Positions 12,044 through 24,612 of a DNA stretch of 64,000 nt are shown piece by piece (within the stretch, counting starts at the first letter, position 1; each line of letters begins with the position of its first letter). The stretch is taken from positions 519,001 to 583,000 of the forward strand of contig NW_023501049.1 in assembly GCF_014066305.1 (NCBI RefSeq), in the 5' to 3' direction. The notes beneath the pieces are model-generated. The model saw only the letters and a list, made by a program, of their open reading frames with translations. It was not told the origin of the DNA and made no database searches. The stretch is from Letharia columbiana (lineage: Eukaryota > Ascomycota > Lecanoromycetes > Lecanorales > Parmeliaceae). Both the position numbers and the translations under genes were made by a program.

Positions 12044-13008
12044 GATGAGATAAAAGACAGTACTATTACGTCAAAATTCTTGACAAAAATGAATGGCAGC
12101 AAATCGAGGGGTAAGAGCTGAGATACATATAGTTGCAACGAAATGACCACGCAATCCCACCAGACGGCTTACAGCAGAGTGGACCCATCTCGCAAAAATC
12201 GTTTCAAAGATGCGGACAAGAACACATTAGACGTTCATGCATGCCTATGGAGCGGACATGGGGGTAGGAAACCGGAGATTTACAGAAGAAATCCTTTGGC
12301 CGTTACTTAGCTCTTGTAGATGAAGCATGGAGGAAGGAGGTCGCATCTCCCGCAGCGATTTTATACGCGCCGGCAGGGGGAGTGAAACACAATAGCAGGT
12401 TTGGCCTCTTTTGCGCACCAGTGATCAGGTACCACAAGCCTGACAGGGTCTCGACCATATGTTGCGTCTGAAACGATGGGCAATTTGCGATGCAAGCCTT
12501 GAGTGCCATCTTGGGCTTCCTTCGTACCTGCATAGCATGCCAAAGTCTTACTATCCTCACGAAGCTGATAGATGACTCGTGTTATCTAAGGTGGAACATA
12601 CAGAAAATGTTCAAATGAAGGATGTTGATACGGTACGGTAGATGAGTGAACATTTATGCGTGGGGGATCTCCCATCGTTGAAACACTTGCCGGTTGCCGA
12701 AGATGTGGAGCTGCCCTATTCACCACATGCAATAGCAACAACACACAGGCCGTGTACTTATGAGCATTATCTACGCGCGGAGAGATATTCAGGGTTCATT
12801 AGGATGCAATTATCGTTTGATTATGTTCCCGTCTACTCCAGGCACTCGGAGCACTGCAAGGACCATGCCAGCAATATAAGATCCTCACCAGTTTCCGGAC
12901 AACCATTATACGTATCTATAATGCAATGCCGCGCTCCTGGGTATCTTCGATTCAAAGCCACGCCCACGCTATGCAGAAGCAAATTTTTAAGGTCAAATGA
13001 GAGGACTT
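12044..13008. other. Intergenic stretch, no gene seen
   Basis: Just under 1 kb between the GH128-like gene start (minus) and the RPC34 stop (minus). It should hold the glucanase promoter. I see no convincing coding region, repeat or RNA gene. Confidence 0.6.
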
Positions 13009-14149
13009 TTAGAACTGAAGCCATTCTTGGAAATACTCGCAACTCCTCGCGTTCACCGGCCCTCCCTCTTCACAGAAGTCAAAGACGGGACATCGTCCAC
13101 ACGGAGACTCTGTAAGTGCATTTCCAAGCTCCACTCCGTCTTCGCCATCGACTTGTTTTATAGCTCTGTACGCTTTGCCGTGTCTTATTTTTTCCAGCCG
13201 CCCATCCCAGCAGAGGATGTCGAGCAATTGTCCCATCTCGGATTCCTTCATAGTCACACCCGACAATCCAGACCCATTGATAGCTTTAGTAACTTCTGAC
13301 AGATTGGGGAAGCCTCGGTAGCCTGGATGCATTGGTAACATCGTCTTGCTTCTATCTCTACCATGCCCTCGTTGCCGAAGCTCTGCTGCCCTAAGCTCCT
13401 CCGCTTGTTCCTGAGTCATTTTCGAGCTTGACTTCTTCTTGTGTTCTGGTAGTGGTGGATGCCACCAACTCCTCCCGATGATGTACTTTTCCGTCCATAA
13501 AGACATCTGATGAACGAATTCCTCGTCCAGTACGCCATCGGTGTAGAACGGTCCACCAGTCACATTTTCGGAGGGTTGGAGCTTGGCCAGCATATATGTC
13601 TTTCTGTTGGGATATTTGACAATCTTGACTGCCTTGATCATGTTTTTGTTTTCGAGAGACTTGATGGCGCGATTCATGGTAGTCATGTGTAGATTAGTCT
13701 TATTACGTAGGAGTTTACTCCATATTCCTTCACGGGCCGCACCCTCGATGTACGAGTACACGAGGGCTTCTTCTTGAGAGAGGGAACGATATCTAACATT
13801 TGCAGTTGCGCGTTAGCTACTATTTTTAAACATAGATTGACAATATATCTTACTTGATGGCATCCGCTCTCTTAACCACCTTCCAGCAAGCTTTGCCATC
13901 CTTAGTCATGAGCTTGAACAACCCATCCTTCGCAAGCTGTTTCGTGTACGCCAGCAATTTCTCGACGCTGTTGTCAGGTATAATTTCGAATGCGAAGAGC
14001 TCATCCTGATTGAACACATGGCCCTCTTCAAAGCTTGCACACCGGGCGTACAATGCGTTCCTGAGCTCCTTGGGGCTTGACACACCACTTGGTTCCGTCA
14101 TTGTGACATCTTGATCTTTGGGAGGCGCCCCCTCCGTCGAGGAGGTCAT
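13009..14149 (-). CDS. RPC34: RNA polymerase III subunit RPC34/RPC6, 359 aa
   Basis: Exons 13854-14149 and 13009-13792 (intron 61 nt, GTAAGA donor). This is the C34 (RPC6) subunit of the Pol III-specific C82-C34-C31 subcomplex, which contacts TFIIIB and helps open promoters at tRNA and 5S genes. Visible parts are tandem winged helices: the first in exon 1, the second in the stretch beginning SQEEALVYSYIEGAAREGIW with TNLHMTTMNRAIKSLENK, and a third near GRSWWHPP. The C-terminus ends in four cysteines at about residues 330, 333, 339 and 350, the family's iron-sulfur cluster ligands. Length is normal for fungi. The gene is divergent from STI1 with 283 bp between start codons. Confidence 0.97.
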
Positions 14150-14204
14150 ATTTGAAAGTAAGCAAGACCGAGCTTCAATCGAGAGGTGATTTGAGAATTG
14201 GAGT

Positions 14205-14222
14205 GAATCTTCAAGAAATTTG
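14205..14222. promoter_or_regulatory. Heat-shock element in the RPC34-STI1 divergent promoter
   Basis: The bases read GAAtcTTCaaGAAatTTg: three perfect alternating GAA/TTC units with 2-bp spacing and a fourth matching two of three bases. This is the canonical binding site of trimeric heat-shock factor. It lies about 210-230 bp upstream of the STI1 start and 55-73 bp upstream of the RPC34 start. STI1 is a classic HSF target, so this is the likely driver of its stress induction. Binding is inferred. Confidence 0.8.
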
Positions 14223-14432
14223 TGTAAGTGTGGGCTCCGCGATTATCAGGCGCGTGCGGAATGGATCCGCTCAGAGCTTTCGGCTAGGGCTGAGCAGACC
14301 TTCTTCCATCAGTTCTACCGATTTCTGTAGAAATCCGATCGCACACGCCCACTGTTCTCTACAAAACATCAAAAATTTCTCGGTGTTTGTCATCACCGGA
14401 AACAAAGTAACTGTATACATTAAATCGTTACA

Positions 14433-16278
14433 ATGACGGACGCCCTCAAAGCCGAAGGCAATAAAGCGTTTACTGAGAAGAAATTTGAAGAGGCAATGTA
14501 TGTAACCCGCTTTTCGCGTTTACTTTGCTGCTTACTGACTTGATCTAGTGAGAAGTTCACCCAGGCCATCGAAATCGAACCACAGAACCATGTTCTCTAC
14601 TCCAATAGATCGGGTGCCTACGCTTCGAAAAAGGAATTTGACCAAGCTTTGGAAGATGCAAACAAGACCACGGAAATAAAGCCTGACTGGGCCAAAGGGT
14701 GGACCCGCAAAGGCTCTGCGCTGCACGGTACAGGCGATCTAGGTGTGTCTGAGTCCTCCGGGTACAAATCGAGAGTCTGCTGACTGTCGTCTCTAAGTTG
14801 GAGCCAACGATGCTTTCGAGGAGGCATTGAAGCTTGACGCTAACAACGCACAAGCCAAATCAGGTCTCGCTGCCGTCAAGCGAGCCATCGATGCCGAAGC
14901 AAATGCGGATGATGCAGGTGGTATGGGCGGTGGCCTGGGCAACATCTTCAACGACCCCCAGATGTTTGCAAAACTCGCAAACAACGCCAAAACTCGCTCG
15001 TTCCTGGCAGATCCTCAATTCATGCAGAAGCTTCAGCACTTAAAGCAAAATCCAAATGACATTGGCGGTGCGATGCAGGACCCGCGATTCCTTCAGGTCA
15101 TGAGTGTACTATTGGGGATCGACATGTCCATGGGAGGTGCACCAGGCGAGGGGACTCCAGACTTTGGCGGCTCCAAAGAAGCGGAAGAGGACGTCGCTAT
15201 GCCAGATGCACGCCCGTCATCTGCCAAGCCAGCGAAGGCTCCGGAACCGGAGCCGGAGCCTGAGCCTGAAGACGAAGAAGCTGTTGCGGCAATGAAGGCG
15301 AAGGAAGACGCCGAGGGTGAAAAGAAGCTGGGTACAGAGAACTACAAGAAACGACAGTTCGACGCCGCCATCGAGCACTATGACAAGGCTTGGGGGTTGC
15401 ACAAGGATATCACGTATCTCACCAATAAGAGTGCGGCACAATTTGAGAAAGGAGATTATGAAAACGCTATTGCGACCTGCAAGCAAGCTATTGAAGAAGG
15501 TCGCGAAGTCCTCACAGACTTCAAGATCATCGCCAAGGCATTCGGCCGTATCGGCACTTCATACGAGAAGATGGGCGACCTTCCACAAGCTATCACCAAC
15601 TACCAGAAGTGCCTGACAGAGCATCGTACACCTGACATCCTTAACAAGCTTCGCGCCGCTGAGAAGGCTCAGATCAAAGCAGAGAAGGACGCCTACATTA
15701 ACCCCGAAGAAGCTGAGAAGGCGAGAGAGCTTGGTGGCCAAAAGTTCAAAGAAGCTGACTGGCCTGGAGCAGTCGAAGCGTACACAGAAATGACCAAGCG
15801 AGCCCCTGACGATCCTCGAGGCTATTCCAACCGTGCGGCGGCCTTGATCAAACTGATGACATTCCCTAGCGCCGTTGGCGATTGCGACATAGCAATCCAG
15901 AAAGATCGTAAATTTATCAGAGCATATCTGAGGAAAGCGCAAGCTTACTTCGCCATGAAGGAGTACAGCAAGTGTACGGATGTGTGCACAGAAGCAATGG
16001 AACAGGATGATGGTAGCAACCGTCGGGAGATCGAACAACAACAGCAACGAGCAATTCAGGCTCAGTTCGCGGGACGTGCTGGGGAGACGGAGGAGCAGAC
16101 CATGGAGAGAATTCAGAAGGATCCGGAGATCATGGGCATACTACAAGACCCTATCATGCAGAGTATTCTTCAGCAAGCAAAAGGAGACCCTGCTGCGCTT
16201 CAGGATCACATGAAGAACCCAGACATCGCCAAAAAGGTGCAGAAACTGGTGGCGGCTGGAGTCATCAAAACTCGCTGA
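14433..16278 (+). CDS. STI1: Hsp70/Hsp90 co-chaperone Sti1 (Hop), 579 aa
   Basis: Exons 14433-14497, 14549-14742 and 14798-16278; introns 51 and 55 nt. Sti1/Hop bridges Hsp70 and Hsp90 and passes clients between them in the cytosol. The order of domains is complete: TPR1 (ALKAEGNKAFTEKKFEEAI onwards, to about residue 115), a first DP/STI1 domain with NDPQMFAKLANN, an acidic Glu/Pro linker, TPR2A (from about residue 255, KLGTENYKKRQFDAAIEHYD), TPR2B (from about 390, REL-GGQKFKEADWPGAVEAY) and a second DP domain with repeated DP motifs (KDPEIMGILQDPIMQSILQQ) at the C-terminus. Length is close to yeast Sti1 (589 aa). The TPR grooves bind the EEVD tails of the chaperones. A heat-shock element lies in its promoter. 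Confidence 0.98.
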
Positions 16279-17033
16279 GCGTGAAAAAGGGAAAAAGTGT
16301 TCTGAGGTCTGTTATGACATTGATTCTAGCAACTTTAGCGATGTTCTACATAGACGAATTGTATAAATACCTACTGCGAGATGAGGATAGCAGTTGAAGC
16401 TTCCGCAGCAAAAGCTTTTACTTGAACACGCAGCATAAACTCAATTCTCAACCACCCTCCAAGATTGGTGGATTAAGCCGGAAAGTCTCCACAGCATGGG
16501 TCCTCGTAGCTCTGGTTAGCTACAGGCCTCGGAGTTCGCCAAGAATCATCATCCAGTGCACTGGCTGAGCTTCCTGCGCTTACAGGTAACTCATCTCCGC
16601 AAAGATGCCCACATTGCGAGAGACTCTGCGATGAGCAAATAATGAGTGATGGGACGATATCATAGCCAAGTGGAAATCCGCTATCAACCTCATTATCATG
16701 TCGTGATCCCAGTTTACTATAAGGTACTAACCTACCCACTTCAGCTGTGCAGGGATTTATGAGGGTCTTCGGGTCCATTTCATAGCGCCGGAGTTTAATC
16801 TGAAAGCTCAACGGATCTGGCCGAGGGGCCTTGGCTCTCAATTGCTAGCTCCACCAGCTCCATTCCATTCAACTCGCGACTTCCAACTTTCTTCATCTCT
16901 TCGTCTTTCAACGAAGCTAGCCGTAAGCCAACTGCAAATATATTTGAGCCAGTCTCACCTCTTCTCCCTCTATGAGCTCAAGCCAGACTTTGAGGTTCCA
17001 CCATATCCTTGCATTGGCTTGTTTTCCGCCAAA
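16279..17033. other. Intergenic stretch, STI1 3' end to tricalbin 5' region
   Basis: About 750 bp; the last 150-200 bp before the tricalbin start are pyrimidine-rich, as expected of a fungal promoter and leader. No separate gene or repeat is visible. Confidence 0.6.
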
Positions 17034-20000
17034 ATGATGTCCAATCTGAGTTCGCGGGCGGGGGAGCTCAAGTCCCAGGGCGCGGCAATGGCAGCACAAG
17101 ACCCAAATAGCAACGTCACGGCTGAAGATGCGGAGGCAGTCATGACTGATGAGTCGAAGAATGCGGGAATTCCAGCATTTCAATTCGATCCCGATGCGTC
17201 ACCAGAAGAAAAAGCTGCCCAAGCTAGATCGGTAAGCTTATTGTTCCTTTACTCAATTATACAAAGGTACATGATTGACACCGAGTAGCACGTTCCGCCA
17301 GGCTTTCATCACGACAAAAAACCTAAAGGTGTTGGCATAGCTACGGACATTGTTTGTCCCCCTACCCTTTTGCACAAACCTGTGCTGATATAGAACCAAT
17401 AGGATGATGGTACGCCAGACGCATATGATCTTCCTCCGCCGAGTAAAGAGGGTGCGGTACCTGCATCACCAGCGCCGGATGGAGAATCTAAGAGCCCCAA
17501 TGGCCACATGCAGCAAGACGAAACCGCTCGGTTCGTTGCGAAGACCGGTTGGGCGCCCAGGTTCGGTCAGGGAAGTATCACATCGGAGGAAGCCCAAGAG
17601 AGTCTCCTTGACCATCAGACGCTTTTAGAGAGCAAATTAGACGACAAATTTTTCGGTGGTACGCTTCCGAGCCTCGGGTCATGATGGACTGATTTTGGGA
17701 ATGATGTTGGCTAATGGGCTGCTAGACTGGTATCACAATGCGGGTATCATAGTATTTGCTTGTTTGAGCTCATGGTTTGTAGCCTTGGTTGGAGGTGGCC
17801 TTGGATGGGTGCTGCTGATCATGGCTTGCTGTGCGACCTACTACCGTACATCCATTCGTCGGGTACGTCGCAACTTCCGGGATGATGTCAACAGAGAAAT
17901 GGCCAAGAGTCGTCTGGAAACGGACACAGAGAGTCTTGAATGGATTAACAGCTTTCTGGTCAAATTCTGGCCAATCTACGCACCAGTACTTTGCGATACA
18001 ATCATCAACTCTGTTGATCAGGTCCTCAGTACTTCCACACCAACCTTTCTCGACAGCATGCGTATGAAGGTATTTACTCTGGGTTCCAAGCCACCCAGAA
18101 TGGATCATGTCAAGACGTATCCAAAGGCCGAAGATGATACGGTTTTGATGGATTGGAAGTTCAGCTTCACGCCTAATGACACCATGGACCTCACTGCTCG
18201 GCAACTCAAGAACAAGATAAACCCCAAGGTTGTACTTGAGATCCGAATCGGAAAAGGAGTCATTAGTCATGGAATGGACATCATCGTCGAGGACTTCGCA
18301 TTTTCCGGGTTGATGAGGGTCAAGGTCAAGCTTCAAATTCCATTTCCACACATAGAAAAGGTTGAAATTTGTTTCCTTGGGAAGCCGGACCTTGATTATG
18401 TTTGCAAGCCCTTGGGTGGCGACACATTAGGCTTCGACATCAATTTCATCCCGGGACTGGAAGGGTTCATCAAGGAGCAGATCCACGGTAACCTTGCTCC
18501 GATCATGTACGACCCAAATGTTTTCCCCATCGAGATCGCCAAAATGCTTGCAGGAAACCCAGTCGACCAAGCCATTGGCGTACTAGCGGTCACGATACAC
18601 GGTGCACAAGGTCTAAAGAACCCGGACAAGGTTGCAGGAAGTCCAGATCCATATGCTGTACTTTCACTTAACAGCCGTGACCCTCTTGGCAAAACCAAGA
18701 CAGTCAAAGAGAATGCCAATCCTCGCTGGAATGATACATTATATCTTATCATTACCTCTCTCGCCGATTCTTTGACATTTCAAGTGTACGATTGGAACGA
18801 ATATCGCAAAGACAAGGACCTTGGAACTGCAGCATTTCCTCTTGACCAGTTGGAAGCAGTGACAGAGCATGAAAACCTACAACTGGAGGTCACGGCTAAC
18901 GGCAAAGCTCGAGGAATCATCCAGGCTGACGTTCGCTTCTTCCCGGTTCTAGAGGGCCAGAAGATGGAGGATGGTACCACTGGACCAGCCCCTGAATCCA
19001 ACACCGGCATCGCAAGACTCACTGTCGAGCAAGCCAAGGATTTGGACGGTACCAAGAGCTTGATCGGGCAGCTGAACCCATACGCAGCCCTCATCCTCAA
19101 TGGTAAAGAAATCCATACGACTCGTAAACTCAAAAGGACCAATAATCCTATCTGGGATAACGGTTCAAAAGAATTCCTGGTCACTGACCGCAAAGCAGCC
19201 AGACTGGGCATGGTGGTCAAAGATGACCGCGATCTCGGGACTGATCCAGTACTGGGCACTTACCAAATCAAATTGGACGATATGTTGCAATTGATGGGGA
19301 AGGGTCAAGAGTGGTACAACCTGGCTGGAGCGAAGACTGGTCGTGCCAAGATGATGTTACAGTGGAAACCAGTGACACTGAAAGGCGCGCTCGGCGGCTC
19401 TGGTGGCTACATCACGCCCATCGGTGTTATGCGGTTTCATTTCGGAAGCGCTCGCGACCTCCGGAACTTGGAGACCATGGGTAAATCTGACCCCTACGCT
19501 CGAGTCCTCCTGTCTGGTATCGAGAAAGGCAAGACGGTCACATTCCAGAACAATCTCAACCCCGACTGGGACGAAATTATCTATGTACCAGTTCATTCGC
19601 CACGTGAGAAGCTCACAGTTGAGGTCATGGACCAAGAGACCACAGGGAAGGATCGCTCACTCGGCCTTCTCTACGTAGACAGCGCTGACTATATTCATCA
19701 AGCCGACAACGGGGAGTATGAAGTTCACGGGGAGAAGCGACAATTGTCAGAGCCTTTGCGCATAAACGGCAAAGGATCTCCGAAAGGAACTCTCAACTTC
19801 ACTGTTTCTTTCTACCCCACACTCAACGTCATTGATCCAGAAGAAGAAGAAGCAGAGAAAGAAAGAGCAAAAATTGCGGAAGAAGAGGCTGCAGGAAGAC
19901 CTTCAGTCAACGGCACAAGAGCCAGCATTGATGGAAAATCTAAGAGCAGCATAGATGGAGAATCAAGGAGCATCACAGTGAACGGTTCTACAATAGCGCC

Positions 20001-21907
20001 GAGTTCCACAGAGAAAGACCGAGAACTTGGAAAGATCGACACCAATCTTGCCAAGCAACTTTCGAAGAACGAAAAGGAACAAGAAGAACTACAAGGGGAA
20101 GGGCCAAAAGTTCCACAAAAAATAAGGCTTACCCCGGAAGAGCTCCTCAAGCACGGTATGCTAGCCTTGACGCCCTGAACAAACGTCGTATGGCTGACTC
20201 TTGGGAACTATAGAGTCTGGACTTATCATATTTAAGCTCATAGAAGGGACACTGGCGCGTCCAGACGTGCGCGTGGAGATTGTCATGGACGACTACATAT
20301 TTCCCTCATACTCCTCATCGAAAGCCAGATCGCGACAGACTCAGTTTGGCGAAAGTGAGTATTGATAGAATCCTGGCTTGTTTCAGTGCTAATATCGCTC
20401 GCTCAGCTGGGGATGCCTTTGTACGAGAACTTGATGTATCCAAGATCACTTTACGACTGAAAGAAAAGCAAGACAAAAAGGGTGACAATGAACATGATAA
20501 TGATCATACAATCGCTAAGTTGCAAGGTAATACCTTGGACGTCTTGCAGAGATGCCTGGTAAGGCTTTAATGGATAGATAGTGGTGTTTCGCTAATCAAC
20601 GACCTTCGCAGTACAAACCGACAGAATTGATCCTAAAGGGCGCTGAAGGTACTATCAGCAGAATCACTGTTGATCTTAGGTATCTGCCTGTCAAGATGGA
20701 CCTAGACCCTAGCGAAAGCATCAACAACATGGGTACCCTACGCATTGACGTTTTAGACGCTGACGATTTACCGGCCGCTGATCGCAATGGATTCAGTGAC
20801 CCTTACTGCAAGTTCAACCTCAACGGCAAGGAAATGTACAAAACCAAGACTCAAAAGAAAACGCTTCATCCCGCATGGAATGAATATTTCGAGTGTCCAA
20901 TCAAGTCCCGAACAGCCGCTAATTTCAAGCTCACCGTTTTTGATTGGGATATGGGAGACAAGGACGACCTTCTCGGCGAAGCCACCATAAACCTTGACTT
21001 ACTCGAGCCCTTCAAGCCGAGTGAGATCGTGCTACGACTGGATGGTAAGTCAGGTGTAGTTCGGCTGAAGATGCTCTTCAAGCCAGACTATGTCACTAGA
21101 TCACGTCAAGGATCTTCGACGTTTTCAGGAACATTTGCAGCACCAGGCAAGATTGTCGGTGCACCCGTCAAAGGGGTCGGCAAGGTCGGCGGAGCAGTTG
21201 GTGGAGGTGTGGTCAAGGGTGCATCGTTCCTACGACATGGCTTCAAGGGCAGAAAGGACAGTCGAGAAGTAAGCAATGGAGAGGTAGAGCCACCCGAGAT
21301 AGAGGAGCCAATCGCCAATGGAGGCTCCGCCATGACAACACCGTTGGGGACACCACAGCGTGCAGCTCCAATGATTGACGACAGCCCGTCGGCTCCTCAA
21401 ACCCCACCACACGTACGACAGAAGAGTTTTGGAGCGGCATCTACAATGAGTGTCGCGGGCGGAGTGCCTGGCAAGGGAGAAGCTGGCAGTGCTATGTTCT
21501 TGGTGCAATCCGCCTCCGGATTCCCTGCGACATCGAAAATCCAAGTTCACATAAAGCAAGTTTTGGCGAAAGGCGCTAAAGAAGTTCACAAAACGAAAGG
21601 TGTCAAATCCTCCACTGGAGAAATCACGTGGGATCATGAGATGTTCAAAGTACCATGCTCTGCCGATACCCAATTCCAAATTCAAGTTAAGGACGACAAA
21701 TTCTTGGGCGATCACATCCTTGGTGAAGCACCTTTCTTTATCGATGACTCTACGGCAGGAGGTGAGAAGACGATCAAGGTTGGGGAAGGAAATGTCACTA
21801 TCCACACCACTTTCATGCAAGATAGTGGGCCAGGTAGTCCAAGGAGTCGGCGAAGCCTTCTGAGCAGGAGGCCTCGGGATGTGAGTGGCGCGAAGGGACC
21901 AAGTTGA
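17034..21907 (+). CDS. Tricalbin: ER-plasma membrane tether with SMP and five C2 domains, about 1511 aa
   Basis: Exons 17034-17231, 17289-17351, 17403-17658, 17726-20155, 20214-20354, 20407-20558 and 20612-21907; all phases agree. Tricalbins anchor in the cortical ER and bind plasma-membrane lipids, moving lipids at contact sites. After an acidic N-terminal tail there is a hydrophobic hairpin (about residues 178-212, VFACLSSWFVALVGGGLGWV), then an SMP lipid-binding domain (about 230-430, with WINSFLVKFWPIYAP and a FIPGLEGFIKEQI end). C2 domains start at GVLAVTIHGAQGLK, IARLTVEQAKDLDG, MRFHFGSARDLRN, LRIDVLDADDLPA and AMFLVQSASGFPA. C2-1, C2-3 and C2-4 keep the SDPY-type Asp calcium residues; the second (LNPY) and the last look degenerate. 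The two consecutive ATGs at 17034 and 17037 are both usable. The small exons 2 and 5-6 are the least certain boundaries. Confidence 0.96.
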
Positions 21908-23261
21908 GAAAGCTGTCAACAGGACGCTCCCTTGAGATGGAGAAAAATCTTGTTGTTCATTGATTGAGTTACTATTAGCGTGTTGATACCACTCTGTTCT
22001 TATGGGAGAAACCTCCAGTCTATAATACAACACGAACAATTCTACTTGTAGGACCGCCATCATGCGGGCTCAGTGTTCAAACGGTAGCTCTAGCGTTCTC
22101 ATTCGCAAGACAGAGATACAGCAACCAGACAGACTGCTGAGTCTCGTGCGCTAGCATTGAGGTAATAGGTAAACGCCAGCGGCGAGAAGTCTAATTTCAA
22201 AATGTCTGCAATGATACGGATTCTGCGGCTATTCCATTGTTGCAGAAGGTATTCTCAGCGGACCTGTTAGAGAGTACATGGAACTTTCCATCACGTAAGG
22301 TCAATTGCTTTGGCGTCATCGGTCCATTCTAACCCTACTCAGAATCTCCCTCAACACTTAATGCAACCCACTATCTGGCAGCGACTAGGACTGCACACGC
22401 GGCAGTATCACCAAAATGCTCTTTACAAGGACCCAAGGCTCACAGGAGGGGGACACTCGTCCCTTTCCCCACAAGCCCCCGTCGCTCATGGGCTCTGCCT
22501 GGCCCGTCTCTCCCCAAGTCCCCCTCAGTTTCACCCAAAGATCTCAATGTCCGAATATTCTCAGCGGTGCAAAATAAGGCCTTCTCCGGGGCAGATTGCG
22601 TGAGCCATCCTGTCGTCCCATTCCTCCCCACCCACGGCGACCTTTACAGAAAGTCTCATACCTTTTACGCTGCCTCGATGGTGTGGCTTCATGACTATAC
22701 CCTGACCGTCTATAGACAACATCAGATCCAGGTACAAACAGTGTTTTGTAGGGGCCACACATTGACAAAACACAATGCTACCTCTTAATCACCATGGCTT
22801 TTTTTTTTGTTGAGACGTCGACGCTTGATTCGAAGGCTGCTCTCGTGTGCTGTCGAACAGATCAGACCTCTTTGCCCTTGGCCTCAACAACACAGAACAT
22901 CAATTTTCTCATACTGAACGGATCACTGCGAAACACAGGTTCGAGAATCTAACGGTTTGTAGGCCACTCCGCAACTTTTACCATGACTAGGGGGTTTCTT
23001 GGTCAAATGATTAAGATCGAGAACAGTGTCACAAGCGACATTAGTCAAGCCTGTCCGATATGCTTAGAGGGATACGGTAGTTTTGAAGGGGTGCCTTAGA
23101 GGGGAAGACAGATGTGCATGTGTAAAATTAAACAATTTCTTTTGTTCTTTACATGTTTCTTTCAACAGATACTCAAAATCCCGTCTCATCAACAAGCTAC
23201 CAGCTCAAGACCCGAAAATCTCATGATCAATTTCCCATACCTTCCCAGCCTTTGGGGAGTC
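21908..23261. other. Gene-poor stretch downstream of tricalbin
   Basis: About 1.35 kb without recognisable coding motifs. Short open frames on both strands around 22.3-22.8 kb overlap each other and resemble no family I know. Confidence 0.55.
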
Positions 23262-24082
23262 CTAACACAAACATCCACCGATCATGAATTCCCCACCCGC
23301 CATCAACACCGCCTTTACGACCTTGACGTCGAATGAGAAACTCCACAGCACCATGACCGAAGTTCCCACGCCGGGAAGTGACCACAATCTCAACTCGGAC
23401 AACTCATTACTAAATCCAGGTCCATCTACGAAGAACGTTACCATGCGGCCTGTCAGGTAGATGATCGATAGAGCAGTCGAAACAGCATACACTACCCCAA
23501 CGTTGAAAAAGGCCGTCGCCAAAACATCTCCAGGAACGTGAAGGAGGCGAGCGAGGAGAAGTGCAGGGTCCGCAGGACACCCGGACGCAGGGCGCGGATG
23601 AGACGGACGTTCGAAGTGAGGGAGGAAGGAAGGAACAAGGTTCCACGACGGAAGATGGATAACGATGACGGGTGATCCGGGTTTTTGGAAGACGCGGTCA
23701 TCGAAGGCGTGGGTCCTACCTGTTCCGGGCGGGGGGGGGGCGCACGGACGACACGTGTTTCGGTTTCGCGCCCGAAGGGATCGTGTGCACGGGACCACTT
23801 TACACTGCTGTGTGGTCGCCGAGACCGGTCTGATGGGGCTGACGTTGTTGTTCCCGTAGACGCTCGAGGGAGTGTGGTGGAAGCGGCGACGGACCGGGCC
23901 AATAGCGGCGATTGCGTTTTCGTGAGGGACGCCCTACGCGTTTCGAGACTAGATTGATGTCGGGTGTTTGTGGGAGAAGGGGTCGGACGTCGTGAATGGA
24001 CAAAGTACCCTCGTGGGGAGGTTGTCGGCAGGCGAGGGGTCAAAAAGGGTGGCAGTCGGAGCGGTACCAACCCCTGAAACAT
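23262..24082 (-). CDS. Possible mitochondrial membrane protein, unresolved model
   Basis: On the minus strand a Met at 24082 opens a frame whose N-terminus is rich in Arg, Ser, Thr and Pro with almost no acidic residues, like a mitochondrial presequence. It stops near 23492. A second frame overlapping its end runs to 23262 and holds hydrophobic segments (TAFFNVGVVYAVSTALSIIYL and GVGTSVMVLWSFSFDV). A membrane protein would arise if the two frames were joined by an intron or a frame change near 23.5 kb, but I could not find a splice that convinces me. No family is recognised. The region is more GC-rich than its flanks, which supports coding. Treat it as a candidate only. Confidence 0.27.
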
Positions 24083-24612
24083 GGACGACTTTACGGGGAC
24101 GAGAAGGGTTTTTGACGTTCAACGCTCAAGCTGTAGTGATTTTTGATTTGTGAATAACACCTGTTTTACGGGTGAAGCCCAAAATCGGCGTAAGAATAGA
24201 CTAATTCAACGTCTCCGACTGCAAAAATTTTTCTTAACTCTTTGCCTGCTAAATATCCTCTCTACTCGTGACTTCTGATCCACTCTCTGATCGACCTCCC
24301 TGTCGCTCACGGCCTTATGGTTCGCTGTGCTCTGGTCAGGATAGATAAAATCAGTCTGTTGGTCCTTCTTTACATCAGACCCCGGCAATGCTCGCGATGA
24401 TACAGCAAAGCTGATGATAGTGTGCTGATGCGAACACATCAACTAGCAATGCATGAGCGATTTTTGTCACGATAAAGGTATGTTTTCAAGAGGACTCACT
24501 TCCGTACGGCGTGAAGTATCTCGCAGGTCGACGAGACGATGAAGGTGAGTTGTGGAGCAATTGGACGGCCATCTCTTAGCCGCCCATGGGACGGGCGGAG
24601 CTCCTCTCAGGC

